This document shows positions 40,614 to 50,743 of a stretch of DNA of 64,000 bases, in pieces. Within the stretch, counting starts at the first letter, position 1. The number at the start of each line of letters is the position of its first letter. The stretch is from positions 1-64,000 of the IMG/VR virus record IMGVR_UViG_3300035703_000078, one strand, 5' to 3'. The position numbers and the translations under genes were made by a program. The notes under the pieces were generated by a model, which worked only from the letters and a program-made list of their open reading frames with translations, ran no database searches and was not told where the DNA came from. Source of the DNA: a virus.

Positions 40614-40876
40614 TATCGCCTTCTTTCTAGTTCTACAACCCGTGATTTAAGATCTTCTAACATGGCTTTATGTGTGGCATCATTAGATGAAATCTGAATC
40701 TGAGCTTTAACTAGATCTTGGACAATAACCTTTAGTTCTAATAAATCCTGGTTTTGTTTGTCGAGTTGTTGTGTTCGTTTGCCAATATCAACAAAGAATC
40801 CACCAACACCAACACTAAGAACTACCAATTGAATCCACTGAATTACTGATGAAACATTTGGCTTTTCGTTTTCCAT
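40613..40876 (-). CDS. membrane-anchored coiled-coil protein, 87 aa
   Basis: The ATG at 40876 has GAGGAG upstream. The protein has an N-terminal membrane helix (VIQWIQLVVLSVGVGGFFVD) and then a regular coiled coil (TQQLDKQNQDLLELKVIVQD, ending in LKSRVVELERRR). The topology resembles holin-like or i-spanin-like proteins of T7 relatives (T7 gp17.5/18.5 occupy this place). The exact role is not shown. Confidence 0.7.
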   Translation of the reverse strand: MENEKPNVSSVIQWIQLVVLSVGVGGFFVDIGKRTQQLDKQNQDLLELKVIVQDLVKAQIQISSNDATHKAMLEDLKSRVVELERRR

Positions 40877-40880
40877 GTTA

Positions 40881-43800
40881 TTACTCCTCTGTAAAATCAC
40901 TAAAGTTAAGATTATCTGGGTCTAAGCTAACAAGTAAACGCTCACATGGATCTGATGTAAGTACAGACAATCTAATCCATAGATTACCAGGAATACCAGC
41001 TCTTGTAAACTTAACTGCACATTCATTTCTACCAGAAATCATAGGAGCAATTGAAGAAATTCTAGTAGTTCCTAAATCACCCTCAACTGAATCCATTGTA
41101 CCATCACCAAAAGATACAATATCAGCATCAAAAATAGTAGGAGGAATAGGACCAGGTGGTTCGGTATATAACTCAGTTCCAGTAGTTGTAGATGTATTCC
41201 TAAAGTCTATTAAACTAAAGTTCCAAGGACCACCATCTTTTTCAGAATCAGTTCCATTATCATTCCAATTTGGGTAATCTAAATTTAAATTCTGTGATGT
41301 AAATCTTCTAAATACTTTTGAATAACCAATTGATTTAATTCTTGGTGTTTGAATAGCAAGGGTTATAACATATCTAAAAGTACCGTTATGATTTTCTATT
41401 TGTTCATTTTTAATATATACCTTTAACTTAGAATAATCATATCTTGAAGATGCTCTAAGAGCTTCTATGTCACTTGTGTCTGCAAATATATCTGCAACAC
41501 TTGAAATAACCTTTGTTGTTCCAGATCCTGGTTGGTTGTTAAGACCCCACTCTAGAATAACAGAGCTGTTTAATACTTCTTTATTAGGATCTCTAACTAG
41601 AGAAGCCACCTCTCCCTTAGAAATAATTCTAAAAACATATTCATCTACGGGATCTGGAATAAAATTAGAAGCCTGTGAGAACAAACAATTAGCATCAATA
41701 TTTAAAAGATGTGTTCCTTGATATCCATGAGTGTCATTAATATGGAATGCTTGCGGCCCACTGGCTGTAGAGGGGTGATCAACATGTAATTCATTTGATC
41801 TATATAACCAAGGTACAAAATATTTACCCTTTATTTGCGATAACTGATTAGCCGCAGCAGATATATTAGATAATGGTGGCATTTTATTCCAAGTATTATA
41901 ATAAGAATTAGTACTTGGTGGGTTAACAGTAATTTGATTATTAAATGAACTTAGATTTGTTTTTTGTATAAACCAATCAATGCAAGCTTCATTAAAAAAT
42001 GAATGTTCTAGTGTTCTTGGATTTTGAAAATCTGAATCTCCATCAATAAGTTCAGACCAATTTCTAGACCATGCTTCCCAAAAGGTATCAGCTTTAAAGT
42101 ATAATCCCCCCTGATCACCACCAAATGCTTTAGGTGATACAGTGTCGGCTAATACATTAAATCTTGTACCTCTAACATTGTCTAGATAAGAATCACTAAC
42201 ACCAGCAGGTTCATCAATGTTATAAATAAAATGCCGTGAAAGACCCTGGAATCTAACATCTTTTTTTGCATCATCTAATGTGGAACTTCCTATTGGATCA
42301 ATTCCAAGAGCTAAAGCAATTTCATTATAATAAATTATTTGTTCAGGTATTCTAAAAGTAATTGGCTTTATAGTTTCATTTGGTATTTCTAATCGTCTAA
42401 ATCCGGTGGGATATGAAGGATCGCTACTTATAAAAGTATTCCACCCAGAATAATCTGCTTTTATAGCTCCGGCTTTATAGTACCTACTTAAAGTATCTCT
42501 ATATTGTTTTGTATTTAAACTAACATCATTCTTGAATTGGAACAACTGTCGAGCACCAGCAAAAGCCATATCGCGTAAACCAAGCAAATAAAAATCACAG
42601 TATGTTCTAGGTGTTCCTATTGCAGTAATAGTTTGCGGATCATTAGGTTCCCAAGAAGAACCTAGTTTATTAATCTCATCAATTACGGTTTGTTTATTAA
42701 CTCCAGTAATATCCTGAAAATAAAAATATTCAGTTGTCGATCCTGGTAAAAATACTGGTAATTTTAGAGTTGATGTATTACACTGTGGGATGCTTAAATA
42801 AAATGACTTAATACCATAACCATGAACTTTAGATTTATGGTATATAATACTGTTATCTATATCTTCTAAATCAAAGTCAGTTGGCTCTGGAAAAGAAGTA
42901 GCACCGCTTTCAGTTCTACCTACACCATATACCCAAGGATTGTCAAATCTATGCTTTGTAGAAGTAAAAATAGACCCAAACATATCTTGAATTTGATCAT
43001 CCAATCTCTCTTGAATAATAGCGCACCAAAGTGATTGTTGGCTAGAAAATCTACTAAAGTCGTTATAATCGGCAAAAAATGGAACATGAATATACCCATA
43101 CGGAGAATAAAACTCACAGGGATGATCCCAAAACTGTGTATTCTGGCAATTTAGTGGATGGTTTCTGGCTAATTTACATAAGTTGCTACCAGATGAAGCA
43201 CTAGCTTCTCTTTGGTATGCTTGTCTATCTAAGCCAAGATTCCAATAGAATTTCATCTTGGTAGGATTGCCAGTATCGATTATAATATCTTCTAAAGTTT
43301 CTTGAACCCAGTTAAACCACACTTCTGGATCATCGTGAACTTGGCCAGCTGGTATTAATGTCTTGACTAAATGATATCCAGTAGGGGCATCTAAAAGAAC
43401 CCACTGTAATCCTGGTGAAGCAGACTTAAATCTTGTTAAGAAAGACTTACTACTAACATCAATACTTGTAGAATCAGAAGTATATGATAAGTCATTACCA
43501 ATAGTTCTATTCTTGTAAAATACCCTATCTTTAAAGATAAGATTATCTACTGTAATATCTACCGTAGGAACAACATTACGCCATTGGAGGGGAATTCCAC
43601 TTACAACCAAGATGCTACCAGGTTCAATTGGGGTTGTAAGAACTGGAAGGAATGTACTGCTTCCACCACCGCCACCACTTGAACCAGGAACAAACTTATC
43701 ACCCTGCCATATTAAAGTATCACCAATAGCAATACTATCTAAATCGAAAACTAAAGGACTAACGCCACCTTCTACAGTAAGACCACCAGTTGAAAAGTAT

Positions 43801-44204
43801 GAAATCTTATCACTTGCGAATTCTTTTTCCTGTATGGCAAACAAAAGTTGGTGGAAAGAAGTATTAAGCTGTTCTGCTGTAAGCTTAGCACCATCTACAA
43901 ACCTAAATAACATTCTATCAGATGGTGTACTTCTTCTAATAACAACCTGACCCGATGTTGGAGCAGTATTGAAAACAATATTGTTATTGTCTACATCAAA
44001 AACATAGTCTGTATTTTCAATTAACTGAGTCTCTTCAGCTCCAGCAGAAGCTCTAGTATAAACCTTTAGTTGGGAAGTAACAGGAAACTCACAAATCCAG
44101 TTGATGTCTGAAAAGGAGTAAGTTGCTCCACTAGCTGAATAAACTTTTTCTATGTTGTCGGCATAAAATACGGGATTACCGTCACTGTAACTATAGCAGG
44201 GCAT
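40881..44204 (-). CDS. tail fibre protein with T7-type N-terminal domain
   Basis: The first ~130 residues match the T7 gp17 tail-attachment domain: a PVTSQLKVYTRASAG-type segment, ENTDYVFDVDNNNIVFNTAP, VVIRRSTPSDRMLFRFVDGA and LTAEQLNTSFHQLLFAIQE. The rest (to residue 1107) shows no collagen-like or enzyme motif that I know and is beta-rich with many aromatic residues. The host-binding part is probably unique to this phage. It is about twice the length of T7 gp17. It follows tail tube B, as expected. Confidence 0.92.
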   Translation of the reverse strand: MPCYSYSDGNPVFYADNIEKVYSASGATYSFSDINWICEFPVTSQLKVYTRASAGAEETQLIENTDYVFDVDNNNIVFNTAPTSGQVVIRRSTPSDRMLFRFVDGAKLTAEQLNTSFHQLLFAIQEKEFASDKISYFSTGGLTVEGGVSPLVFDLDSIAIGDTLIWQGDKFVPGSSGGGGGSSTFLPVLTTPIEPGSILVVSGIPLQWRNVVPTVDITVDNLIFKDRVFYKNRTIGNDLSYTSDSTSIDVSSKSFLTRFKSASPGLQWVLLDAPTGYHLVKTLIPAGQVHDDPEVWFNWVQETLEDIIIDTGNPTKMKFYWNLGLDRQAYQREASASSGSNLCKLARNHPLNCQNTQFWDHPCEFYSPYGYIHVPFFADYNDFSRFSSQQSLWCAIIQERLDDQIQDMFGSIFTSTKHRFDNPWVYGVGRTESGATSFPEPTDFDLEDIDNSIIYHKSKVHGYGIKSFYLSIPQCNTSTLKLPVFLPGSTTEYFYFQDITGVNKQTVIDEINKLGSSWEPNDPQTITAIGTPRTYCDFYLLGLRDMAFAGARQLFQFKNDVSLNTKQYRDTLSRYYKAGAIKADYSGWNTFISSDPSYPTGFRRLEIPNETIKPITFRIPEQIIYYNEIALALGIDPIGSSTLDDAKKDVRFQGLSRHFIYNIDEPAGVSDSYLDNVRGTRFNVLADTVSPKAFGGDQGGLYFKADTFWEAWSRNWSELIDGDSDFQNPRTLEHSFFNEACIDWFIQKTNLSSFNNQITVNPPSTNSYYNTWNKMPPLSNISAAANQLSQIKGKYFVPWLYRSNELHVDHPSTASGPQAFHINDTHGYQGTHLLNIDANCLFSQASNFIPDPVDEYVFRIISKGEVASLVRDPNKEVLNSSVILEWGLNNQPGSGTTKVISSVADIFADTSDIEALRASSRYDYSKLKVYIKNEQIENHNGTFRYVITLAIQTPRIKSIGYSKVFRRFTSQNLNLDYPNWNDNGTDSEKDGGPWNFSLIDFRNTSTTTGTELYTEPPGPIPPTIFDADIVSFGDGTMDSVEGDLGTTRISSIAPMISGRNECAVKFTRAGIPGNLWIRLSVLTSDPCERLLVSLDPDNLNFSDFTEE

Positions 44205-44213
44205 TTTTTCTCC

Positions 44214-47102
44214 TTATTCAATACTGGTATTTCTTGGTCTAAATGTACCAAGTACTTCGATATTTGTTATATTACATGGTGTTGGGTAGGGTGATTGTAT
44301 AAAAATACTGAGGTTTTCTGAGAACGCAAGAACCTTAGTAAAGTGCTCCCCAACTTCTGATATCTTTAGATTACCTATTGGTGTTAAAGGATTATTAAGA
44401 TCCAATGGATTGAAAGTTGTAACAGACTGAGCTCTATTCTTCCTTGCAATTATAACATCATAGTTACCTGTATTAAAGTGCCTAGTTGTCAGTCTCTTAA
44501 TATTTAACACACCTTCGCTAACAGATGAAGAATCATCTGATGATCTAGCAATCAGTGGAGATAGCTCAACATTCATCAAATAAGATCTACCTATCCAAAC
44601 AGCGTTTTCTGATATATCACCAGTAACCTTGATTTTGGTTTGACCAGTAATAGGATCAGCAAAGTTTTCTGTAACCTCATAGGCATTATAGGCATCATTA
44701 CCCCAATCTTCGTGAAGGACTACATAATCAATTAGTGGGTCATATACGGGTAAGGTAATTGTAGATTCTTCAGAAATTGAATCATAGAAAATACTTGGTG
44801 ATTCAATCTTCTGTAACCAATCTATCATGGGTGTGGTTACTGGAACAGACTCTAAGGATACATAGTAAACAGCCAATCCTTCAGCTGGACTTAGGCTTGA
44901 AGTCTGTCTCTTAGAGATAATGTACATATCTTTTTCATAAGTATTCATAGCAACAACCTTATCATTTTCAGATAGAATCCACCTATGGAATGCATTCTGA
45001 GCTATTGCATTATTATTAACTCTAAAGGTATGAACATATATTTCATTCTTATTTGCACTGTCTACGGCAAATATAGAATTTGTAGCTGAGCTTGCAGTAA
45101 TTGCTGAGATAGCATCTGGCAAGTATCCCCTACAATGGAAGCTTACATCTTGACTGGTTGAATACTCATCTCCCATTGATCCACCAGAAACATAAAGATA
45201 GCTTTTCCCATTATCCATAAAGAAAATACTTGTTGCCATCTTTTGGGGAGCAACCAGCTTGGAAGTACTGAAGTAAGATGTGGGTCTAAACTCTACATTA
45301 AATGCAGATATGTTGGTATCTAAAGATCCACCACGAACTTCAAACTGAGTAGATCCAGAGCTAAGAGCAAGCATGATATTCTGATATGGTACAATATGAC
45401 TTAGCTTGTTGTAGGATCCAACGCTTGCTTGAATATCAATAGGATCTGTTTCTGTTATGTTATTAACATCATCAATCCAAAAGTTAAAGAAAGAATTGGT
45501 TTTACTGGCTAATAGATTATTATTAGTAGCAAACCATAATCTATTTTTCCAAATAGCCATAGATTGAATCTTTTCTTTTTTATTAACACAGGATGGACCT
45601 GGGTTATTTAAGGATGTTCCAGATCGTCGCGGGAATAAAGGTAAGTGCTTGACGCGCCACTGTCCATCTGTAGCTGTATCCTTATAAATAATTAAGGGGA
45701 ATCTTCTGTGATCAAATACTGTATTTGGGCCTTCAGATCTTACCCGCTCAAAGTAAGGATTCTTCTTATATCTGGTTGCTCTATAGAAACCAGCGGGGAA
45801 TGTAAGGTATGGGCTTCTAGCATTGAACACCTTACCAAATCCCCAGTAACTTGTTTCTCCATCACGATCTTCTTGTGGTAATGGTGAGGTTCTATGATAA
45901 TGATCTTTAGTCCAGTCAATTACTTCAATACCATCAACCAATGGAATAGGAATATTCCGTGGATTATCTAAATAATGATGGAACATTCTTACAGCCTGCC
46001 AACCATTAGGATCTCTTACAGCATCTGATACACTTGTTTCTGAAGAACCAAGAGAAACTATTTGAGGAATATTACCAAAGTTTTCTCTACTTTGTCCTTT
46101 TTCCACTTCTTCATATAACTCGTTTGATGAATCTACTTCAAATATAATATCATCTCTAACATTATCCCAATAGAAAGGATTTTCCTCAAACTCCCCACTG
46201 GTATTAAATGAACCTAAGATATCTTCTTGGATAGCTGGGGCTGTAACATTTTCACCATTGTAAGCGGGTGGTCTAGCAGAAATCTTATAATTAATTACAT
46301 CTCCAGAGTGAATATATTCATTGTTAGGAATGTTTGAATAAAAAGTAGGGCTTTTAAAACCACCACCACTAGATTCTAAGCTTGCATTGTTAGGCATAAA
46401 ATCCAATGGAACTAGTTTATTCCATAGAATAATACCAACATCATAATCAATAGCACCAAATGTATCTTTCATTGGAGTAGAGCTTGATATTTGAATTTCT
46501 TGGTTTGCCATTTTATAAGAAGCAAGACCAGTTTTATTACCAAATGTCAAGTACTCAAATACACTTCGGTTAAATCCACTTGTATTATTTACTCCTGCAC
46601 TATTGTCTACTGTTTCTTTAATCCACTCGGTTGGTTCAATTCTATAAACAGAAATAAAATCATCTAGTTTTATATCTATCATTACTCCAAACCCAGCTGG
46701 TTCATAATGAAAACTATTTACAGCAACTGGATCAAACTTATAAGCAGCTCTATTAATAATAATACAATAACGATTAAATCCATCTATATCCAAGAAATGG
46801 AAAAACAAATTATCAGTATTAAAGTTTGTTAAAGGACCATCTTGATTTGGGTCAAGAGGATCCAAGAAGTTAGTAAGCGGTGTAGAATTCTTAACACTAA
46901 GTGGAGAATTCTCTGTTTGACCAAGATATGGTGAACCAGCTTCACAACTAACTTTAGTAAGTGGTGGCCGCTTTTCAACAGACTTCTCTAATGTAACCAG
47001 ACAATTATCAATGTTTTGCGCTTCTGACATTAAGCGTTTTGTTGGTGCTTGTCTGCCAACACCACCGCTAAGTGAATTAATAGGAAGTCTGATAAACGGC
47101 AT
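44214..47102 (-). CDS. tail tubular protein B (T7 gp12-like)
   Basis: The opening MPFIRLPINSLSGGVGRQAP, followed by NIDNCLVTLEKSVEKRPPL, is typical of the T7 gp12 family, in which the N-terminus begins with a variant of 'GGVSQQ..lR'. The central VRMFHHYLDNPRN, IYKDTATDGQWRVKHLPLFPRR and MAIWKNRLWFATNNNLLASK blocks also fit. It forms the nozzle of the tail. It is 962 aa against roughly 800 in T7. It lies directly downstream of tail tube A. Confidence 0.9.
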   Translation of the reverse strand: MPFIRLPINSLSGGVGRQAPTKRLMSEAQNIDNCLVTLEKSVEKRPPLTKVSCEAGSPYLGQTENSPLSVKNSTPLTNFLDPLDPNQDGPLTNFNTDNLFFHFLDIDGFNRYCIIINRAAYKFDPVAVNSFHYEPAGFGVMIDIKLDDFISVYRIEPTEWIKETVDNSAGVNNTSGFNRSVFEYLTFGNKTGLASYKMANQEIQISSSTPMKDTFGAIDYDVGIILWNKLVPLDFMPNNASLESSGGGFKSPTFYSNIPNNEYIHSGDVINYKISARPPAYNGENVTAPAIQEDILGSFNTSGEFEENPFYWDNVRDDIIFEVDSSNELYEEVEKGQSRENFGNIPQIVSLGSSETSVSDAVRDPNGWQAVRMFHHYLDNPRNIPIPLVDGIEVIDWTKDHYHRTSPLPQEDRDGETSYWGFGKVFNARSPYLTFPAGFYRATRYKKNPYFERVRSEGPNTVFDHRRFPLIIYKDTATDGQWRVKHLPLFPRRSGTSLNNPGPSCVNKKEKIQSMAIWKNRLWFATNNNLLASKTNSFFNFWIDDVNNITETDPIDIQASVGSYNKLSHIVPYQNIMLALSSGSTQFEVRGGSLDTNISAFNVEFRPTSYFSTSKLVAPQKMATSIFFMDNGKSYLYVSGGSMGDEYSTSQDVSFHCRGYLPDAISAITASSATNSIFAVDSANKNEIYVHTFRVNNNAIAQNAFHRWILSENDKVVAMNTYEKDMYIISKRQTSSLSPAEGLAVYYVSLESVPVTTPMIDWLQKIESPSIFYDSISEESTITLPVYDPLIDYVVLHEDWGNDAYNAYEVTENFADPITGQTKIKVTGDISENAVWIGRSYLMNVELSPLIARSSDDSSSVSEGVLNIKRLTTRHFNTGNYDVIIARKNRAQSVTTFNPLDLNNPLTPIGNLKISEVGEHFTKVLAFSENLSIFIQSPYPTPCNITNIEVLGTFRPRNTSIE

Positions 47103-47105
47103 AAA

Positions 47106-47774
47106 TTAAAACCTCGTTCTTGTAAAGTAAGGATCGTTACTTAGTATACCACGGCGATCTACAGCTGCTTTAGTACCTGGATCACCACCAAATATACTAC
47201 GACGCTTCTTTGAGATATCAGAAGCTCTACCTCTAGCTACATGGAATTGCTCTCTGCTAGCTAAGTACTGATCTACACCAGGATCACCCTGCGTTACTGC
47301 TTGATATTCTCTTGCTGCGGTTTCCATTATACCGCGCTGCAATGGAGAATCAATATCATTCCATCCATAAGGATTGGATATGCTAGAAGGATCACCTAGT
47401 AGAACAATTACTTCGACCTTTAAAGCCTTGTCAAATACATCTGTCTGCTTGGTAATGTTGAAAAGCCGAGGTGGATTGGACTTAATAGTAGTATGGATCA
47501 CCTCCCCCGTCGTAGAATCAAACAACGGCTCGACAACCTGTGCATAGCAAGCATTAGCTGGCAAAAGAATTTTACCATCGACTTCAGGCTCATATGTATC
47601 TACAAACCTATTATTTGCTATACCCCTCATTGTTGCAGACTTGATGGCTTGGTTAAGTATAAACTGAGCTACACTTGTATCTACGCCTGACTCAGTTTCA
47701 ATATCACTAACCAGATGCTCACCGGAAGCAAGTAACATGTGGTTTATAGCATCCGTGTACGAATACAAACCCAT
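47106..47774 (-). CDS. tail tubular protein A (T7 gp11-like)
   Basis: The opening MGLYSYTDAINHMLLASGEH, a VDTSVAQFILNQAIKS helix and the C-terminal DPGVDQYLASREQFHVARGR region match the T7 gp11 family, which links the portal to the nozzle. It is 222 aa, near the normal size. The ATG overlaps the stop of the 53-aa gene as TAATG. It is followed at once by tail tube B. Confidence 0.92.
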   Translation of the reverse strand: MGLYSYTDAINHMLLASGEHLVSDIETESGVDTSVAQFILNQAIKSATMRGIANNRFVDTYEPEVDGKILLPANACYAQVVEPLFDSTTGEVIHTTIKSNPPRLFNITKQTDVFDKALKVEVIVLLGDPSSISNPYGWNDIDSPLQRGIMETAAREYQAVTQGDPGVDQYLASREQFHVARGRASDISKKRRSIFGGDPGTKAAVDRRGILSNDPYFTRTRF

Positions 47775-47935
47775 TACTTTGATCCTTTCTTATAGGGTAC
47801 TAACTTATTCAGCATTTCTTGTCTCTTCTCGCAACCACAACCAGGCTTCTTATCTACACCTAGTTTTTTTAAAACCTTAGCTACGGAATCGCCAAGTCCT
47901 CTAGACGATTGTTGAATTGGATTATATGGTTTCAT
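47774..47935 (-). CDS. small Cys/Lys-rich protein, 53 aa
   Basis: The ATG at 47935 has AAAGGAGG upstream. The peptide starts MKPYNPIQQSSRGLGDSVAK and has a KKLGVDKKPGCGCEKRQEML block with a CxC. A short protein of this kind between capsid and tail tube A is known from other T7-like phages, without an assigned role. It is basic, and could bind DNA or a metal. The stop overlaps the next start as TAATG. Confidence 0.75.
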   Translation of the reverse strand: MKPYNPIQQSSRGLGDSVAKVLKKLGVDKKPGCGCEKRQEMLNKLVPYKKGSK

Positions 47936-47948
47936 AAATCCTCCTTTA

Positions 47949-47983
47949 GAAAAATACCTAGGGAATCTTTCGACTCCCTAGGC
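47949..47983 (-). terminator. terminator after the capsid gene
   Basis: On the minus strand CCTAGGGA (47982-47975) pairs with TCCCTAGG (47964-47957), followed by TATTTTTC. It is about 25 bases past the capsid stop codon, like T-phi after gene 10 in T7, and would make capsid mRNA more abundant than the tail genes. Confidence 0.88.
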
Positions 47984-48007
47984 ATGAGTTGTTAGCTAAA
48001 CGCTAGA

Positions 48008-49354
48008 TTAATCAACAGTGTAAGTACCCTGGATTGCGCCGCAGAGTTCTGGGCGTAGGATACCTGCGCCACCCATGATGCTGCTGACGGTGAAGAATGT
48101 ACCTCTACGGACATCCTTAACAGTCTCAACCTTCATGCCTTGTAGACGCATTGAGCATACAGCATTTCGCTGCCAAATTAGAGCCTTGACAGGCTTTAAT
48201 GTGTCGCCAGATGCTAGTACGCCGTCAGAAGCTAGAACGCCTGAGCTAGACTGAGCAAAGTTAAAGTTATACTTAGCATCGCCAAGATCGGTAACAATAC
48301 CAATTTCGTCACCGTCTGCACCAATACCAGTTACTGGAATATCCTTAACATTGGCAGTACCAGCGGTGTTTACCCAAGTATGATCAAGCTGGCCAAGGTG
48401 GTTGCTCTTAACAATCTTAACACCCATGTATTCAAGAGTATCACTTAGACCAAACATACCGGCATTTAGTGGTGAACCAAGACCACCAGCTTCGGCAACG
48501 CCACCGAAGAATGGACGGCCAGCGCCACCAGCTAGATCACCAGCAACTCTAGCAATACCTAGAGCGCGGATGTCGTGGAAAGCCTGTGGTGTTACGGCGC
48601 AGTATACTTCACCGCCCATAACATCAATTTCCTGTAAGTGAACCATGTAACGCTCAAGATAATCTAGAAGTAATAGAGCAGCATTGGTTCTATTTGTTCT
48701 AGCTACAGTTGCGTCTGGATCATTCTTGGTGTTACCGAGAGCATTGAATGTTGCATCGGGTGGTAGAATAAGGTTGCTGCTGTTGTTCATACCAGCATAA
48801 CCAGTACCGAAAGGATTGCGGTTATCGGCAAATGCGCCTTGAGCAATCATGCAAGCAATCTGCTTGTCACGGACATTAGCTAGAGCAAGGCCAGCCTGAC
48901 GGGCTAGTTCTGCTCTATAGTCCCACTGAGTAAGCATGAGGTGGATATCATCAAGCTCAAAGAAAGCGCACATAGGACGCTGATCGAGTGAGATATCGAA
49001 CCAACCTGGGGTTGAAATACCAGTATCACCTAGTAGTTCTTCGCCTGCTTCCCATACACCCTTGTGACCAACGGTTCCGGTAATTGGGAAACGCTTGGTA
49101 GTACCTGATTCAATGGTTTCAGTTACAACCATTGGCTCAAAGATGTTGTACTGATCATAAGCGTGAATAACTTCACCGCTCCAAATAGGAAGCCAGTAAT
49201 CGGGATTTGCAGTACCTGAAACTGCTGGAATAGAAGTACCTGAAGCTGCTTGACCGCCCTGTGGCCATAGATTATTAGCGATTGAAAATGAACCGCCATC
49301 TGGACCTGAATCAAGCGGGAAAATTGATGTAATATTGTCACCTGGAATTGGCAT
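48008..49354 (-). CDS. major capsid protein (T7 gp10-like)
   Basis: The protein is 448 aa. Seen are FEPMVVTETIESGTTKRFPITG, a stretch of the HK97-type fold with a conserved VREVxxGxSxxFPxxG-like pattern. RAELARQAGLALANVRDKQI, TNRTNAALLLLDYLERYMVHLQEIDVMGGEVYCAVTPQAF and the C-terminal IWQRNAVCSMRLQGMKVETV are the other capsid blocks. Scaffold lies upstream and a terminator follows. The length is larger than T7 gp10A (345 aa). Confidence 0.95.
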   Translation of the reverse strand: MPIPGDNITSIFPLDSGPDGGSFSIANNLWPQGGQAASGTSIPAVSGTANPDYWLPIWSGEVIHAYDQYNIFEPMVVTETIESGTTKRFPITGTVGHKGVWEAGEELLGDTGISTPGWFDISLDQRPMCAFFELDDIHLMLTQWDYRAELARQAGLALANVRDKQIACMIAQGAFADNRNPFGTGYAGMNNSSNLILPPDATFNALGNTKNDPDATVARTNRTNAALLLLDYLERYMVHLQEIDVMGGEVYCAVTPQAFHDIRALGIARVAGDLAGGAGRPFFGGVAEAGGLGSPLNAGMFGLSDTLEYMGVKIVKSNHLGQLDHTWVNTAGTANVKDIPVTGIGADGDEIGIVTDLGDAKYNFNFAQSSSGVLASDGVLASGDTLKPVKALIWQRNAVCSMRLQGMKVETVKDVRRGTFFTVSSIMGGAGILRPELCGAIQGTYTVD

Positions 49355-49443
49355 TTTTGTTTCTCCTTAATTAAAGTTTCTCTCATAATAAATATACATT
49401 GGAGAAACCATTAGTTATTCCGTGTCCATTGGATTATACGGAG

Positions 49444-50379
49444 TTAACGATTTCTAAACCCATACCGTGAAGTATTAATAAGCATTTGCTCAACAGCCCG
49501 TCTGAAATTAGCATCAGTACGATAACGGGGGTCAGCTACAGCAGCTTTTTGTTCTGCCATATTCTTAAATACTTGCACTTGTTGTGGAACCTGGGAGGGA
49601 TTAACCCTGTTCTGCAAAGCCTGTGGTTCCTTACTTACTGGCTTTGCTGGTGTAGTTTCAGATTCAAATCTAGCCTTTAAGCCTAGCAAAACATTTCTGT
49701 ATGCATTGGTCTGCAAGGCACGGTTTGTGGCATCAACCTCTTCCTTAGAAAGATTGGTTTGCGCCCACTTGAACAATCGCTTTAGGTTGTCTCCTCCTCC
49801 TACAACCGAAGCTGCATCGTCCCATGATTGTTTGGCTAATGCCTTACGACCACGGATCATTTGTTCAATAATCACATCATCAGCACCCATCTTATCCTTA
49901 ATTTCCTTACGGGTAGTAGCACTTACGGAACCAGTAGAGTCAATTTCTTTACCCCACTTAGCCCAATCTTCTGTACTAATCCGAGAATTTACAGGAGGCT
50001 TGGAAGCATCTTGCATTGTGATTTTGAGATCTTCTGGAATACCAGAAAGGTCTTCTGACTTAGGTTCTTCTTGAACCTGATCGACTACACCGGATGGCTG
50101 GTAAGCAGGGTTGCTAACGCCATTCTCATTGTACTGCTTCTTCAGGGCAGCTACTTCCTGCCTTGCCTGTGTAAAGCCTTTACGGGCTTCTAACAGGCTG
50201 TTAAACCACGCATCCGCATCCTTGAAGTTAGATGGGATCTTCTGACCCTGATCCTTAACGTACTTGTTAAACATAGCACGTTCATGTGTTGTAACAGGAT
50301 CTTCAGCTGGGGTTGTATTAACTAATTCCGGCTGAGTCTCGACAGGCTGAGATTGTTCAGCATTATTTTGTTCTAACAT
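49444..50379 (-). CDS. scaffold protein
   Basis: This 311-aa protein is acidic and helical, low in hydrophobics and without Cys (none seen). The N-terminal ~90 residues are Glu/Gln-rich, and a coiled coil follows (FTQARQEVAALKKQYNENGV). The C-terminal end is basic (NTSRYGFRNR), which fits scaffold proteins that bind the capsid through their C-terminus. The place between portal and capsid is that of T7 gp9. A gap of about 90 bases precedes the capsid gene. Confidence 0.85.
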   Translation of the reverse strand: MLEQNNAEQSQPVETQPELVNTTPAEDPVTTHERAMFNKYVKDQGQKIPSNFKDADAWFNSLLEARKGFTQARQEVAALKKQYNENGVSNPAYQPSGVVDQVQEEPKSEDLSGIPEDLKITMQDASKPPVNSRISTEDWAKWGKEIDSTGSVSATTRKEIKDKMGADDVIIEQMIRGRKALAKQSWDDAASVVGGGDNLKRLFKWAQTNLSKEEVDATNRALQTNAYRNVLLGLKARFESETTPAKPVSKEPQALQNRVNPSQVPQQVQVFKNMAEQKAAVADPRYRTDANFRRAVEQMLINTSRYGFRNR

Positions 50380-50405
50380 TTATCTCTCCTTACTAAGATT
50401 ATTGA

Positions 50406-50510
50406 TCACTTACGACCAGTCTTAGGTTTGATTTTTGGTTGAGGTTTCTTAGTATCTGGTTTAGGACCAGTCCTTGTTTTGATATAATCTACATTAACTT
50501 TAGGTTTCAT
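50406..50510 (-). CDS. very small basic protein, 34 aa
   Basis: The ATG at 50510 overlaps the stop of the 78-aa gene as ATGA. The peptide, starting MKPKVNVDYIKTRTGPKPDT, is almost all Lys, Pro, Thr and Arg, ending KPKTGRK. It has no fold of its own and probably binds DNA or a capsid surface. The function is unknown. Confidence 0.65.
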   Translation of the reverse strand: MKPKVNVDYIKTRTGPKPDTKKPQPKIKPKTGRK

Positions 50511-50743
50511 TTTGTTGTTATTTTACCCCCAAAGCCAAGTTTATCGTTTGGACCAAGCTGCATTTTTTTTCTAAGCTTTCTAGAAATCTTCTGTGGACTA
50601 TTGCTATTACCACCTAAAGCAAATTTACCAGTAGATTCACTAGTTCCTGGGCCTTGGTTGCTTTGCATATTGGGACGAGTTTTACCACTACCCATACCTG
50701 GTTTCTTTTCGGTATTACCTTGTCTTGCAGAATTGTTCATCAT
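50507..50743 (-). CDS. small basic, disordered protein, 78 aa
   Basis: The N-terminal half is rich in Gly/Asn/Ser/Gln (MMNNSARQGNTEKKPGMGSG). A basic segment (SPQKISRKLRKKMQLGPNDK) lies in the C-terminal half. No Cys and few hydrophobics are seen, so the protein is likely disordered. It overlaps both neighbours by ATGA-type joins. A head-located DNA-binding role is a guess from charge and position. Confidence 0.65.
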   Translation of the reverse strand: MMNNSARQGNTEKKPGMGSGKTRPNMQSNQGPGTSESTGKFALGGNSNSPQKISRKLRKKMQLGPNDKLGFGGKITTK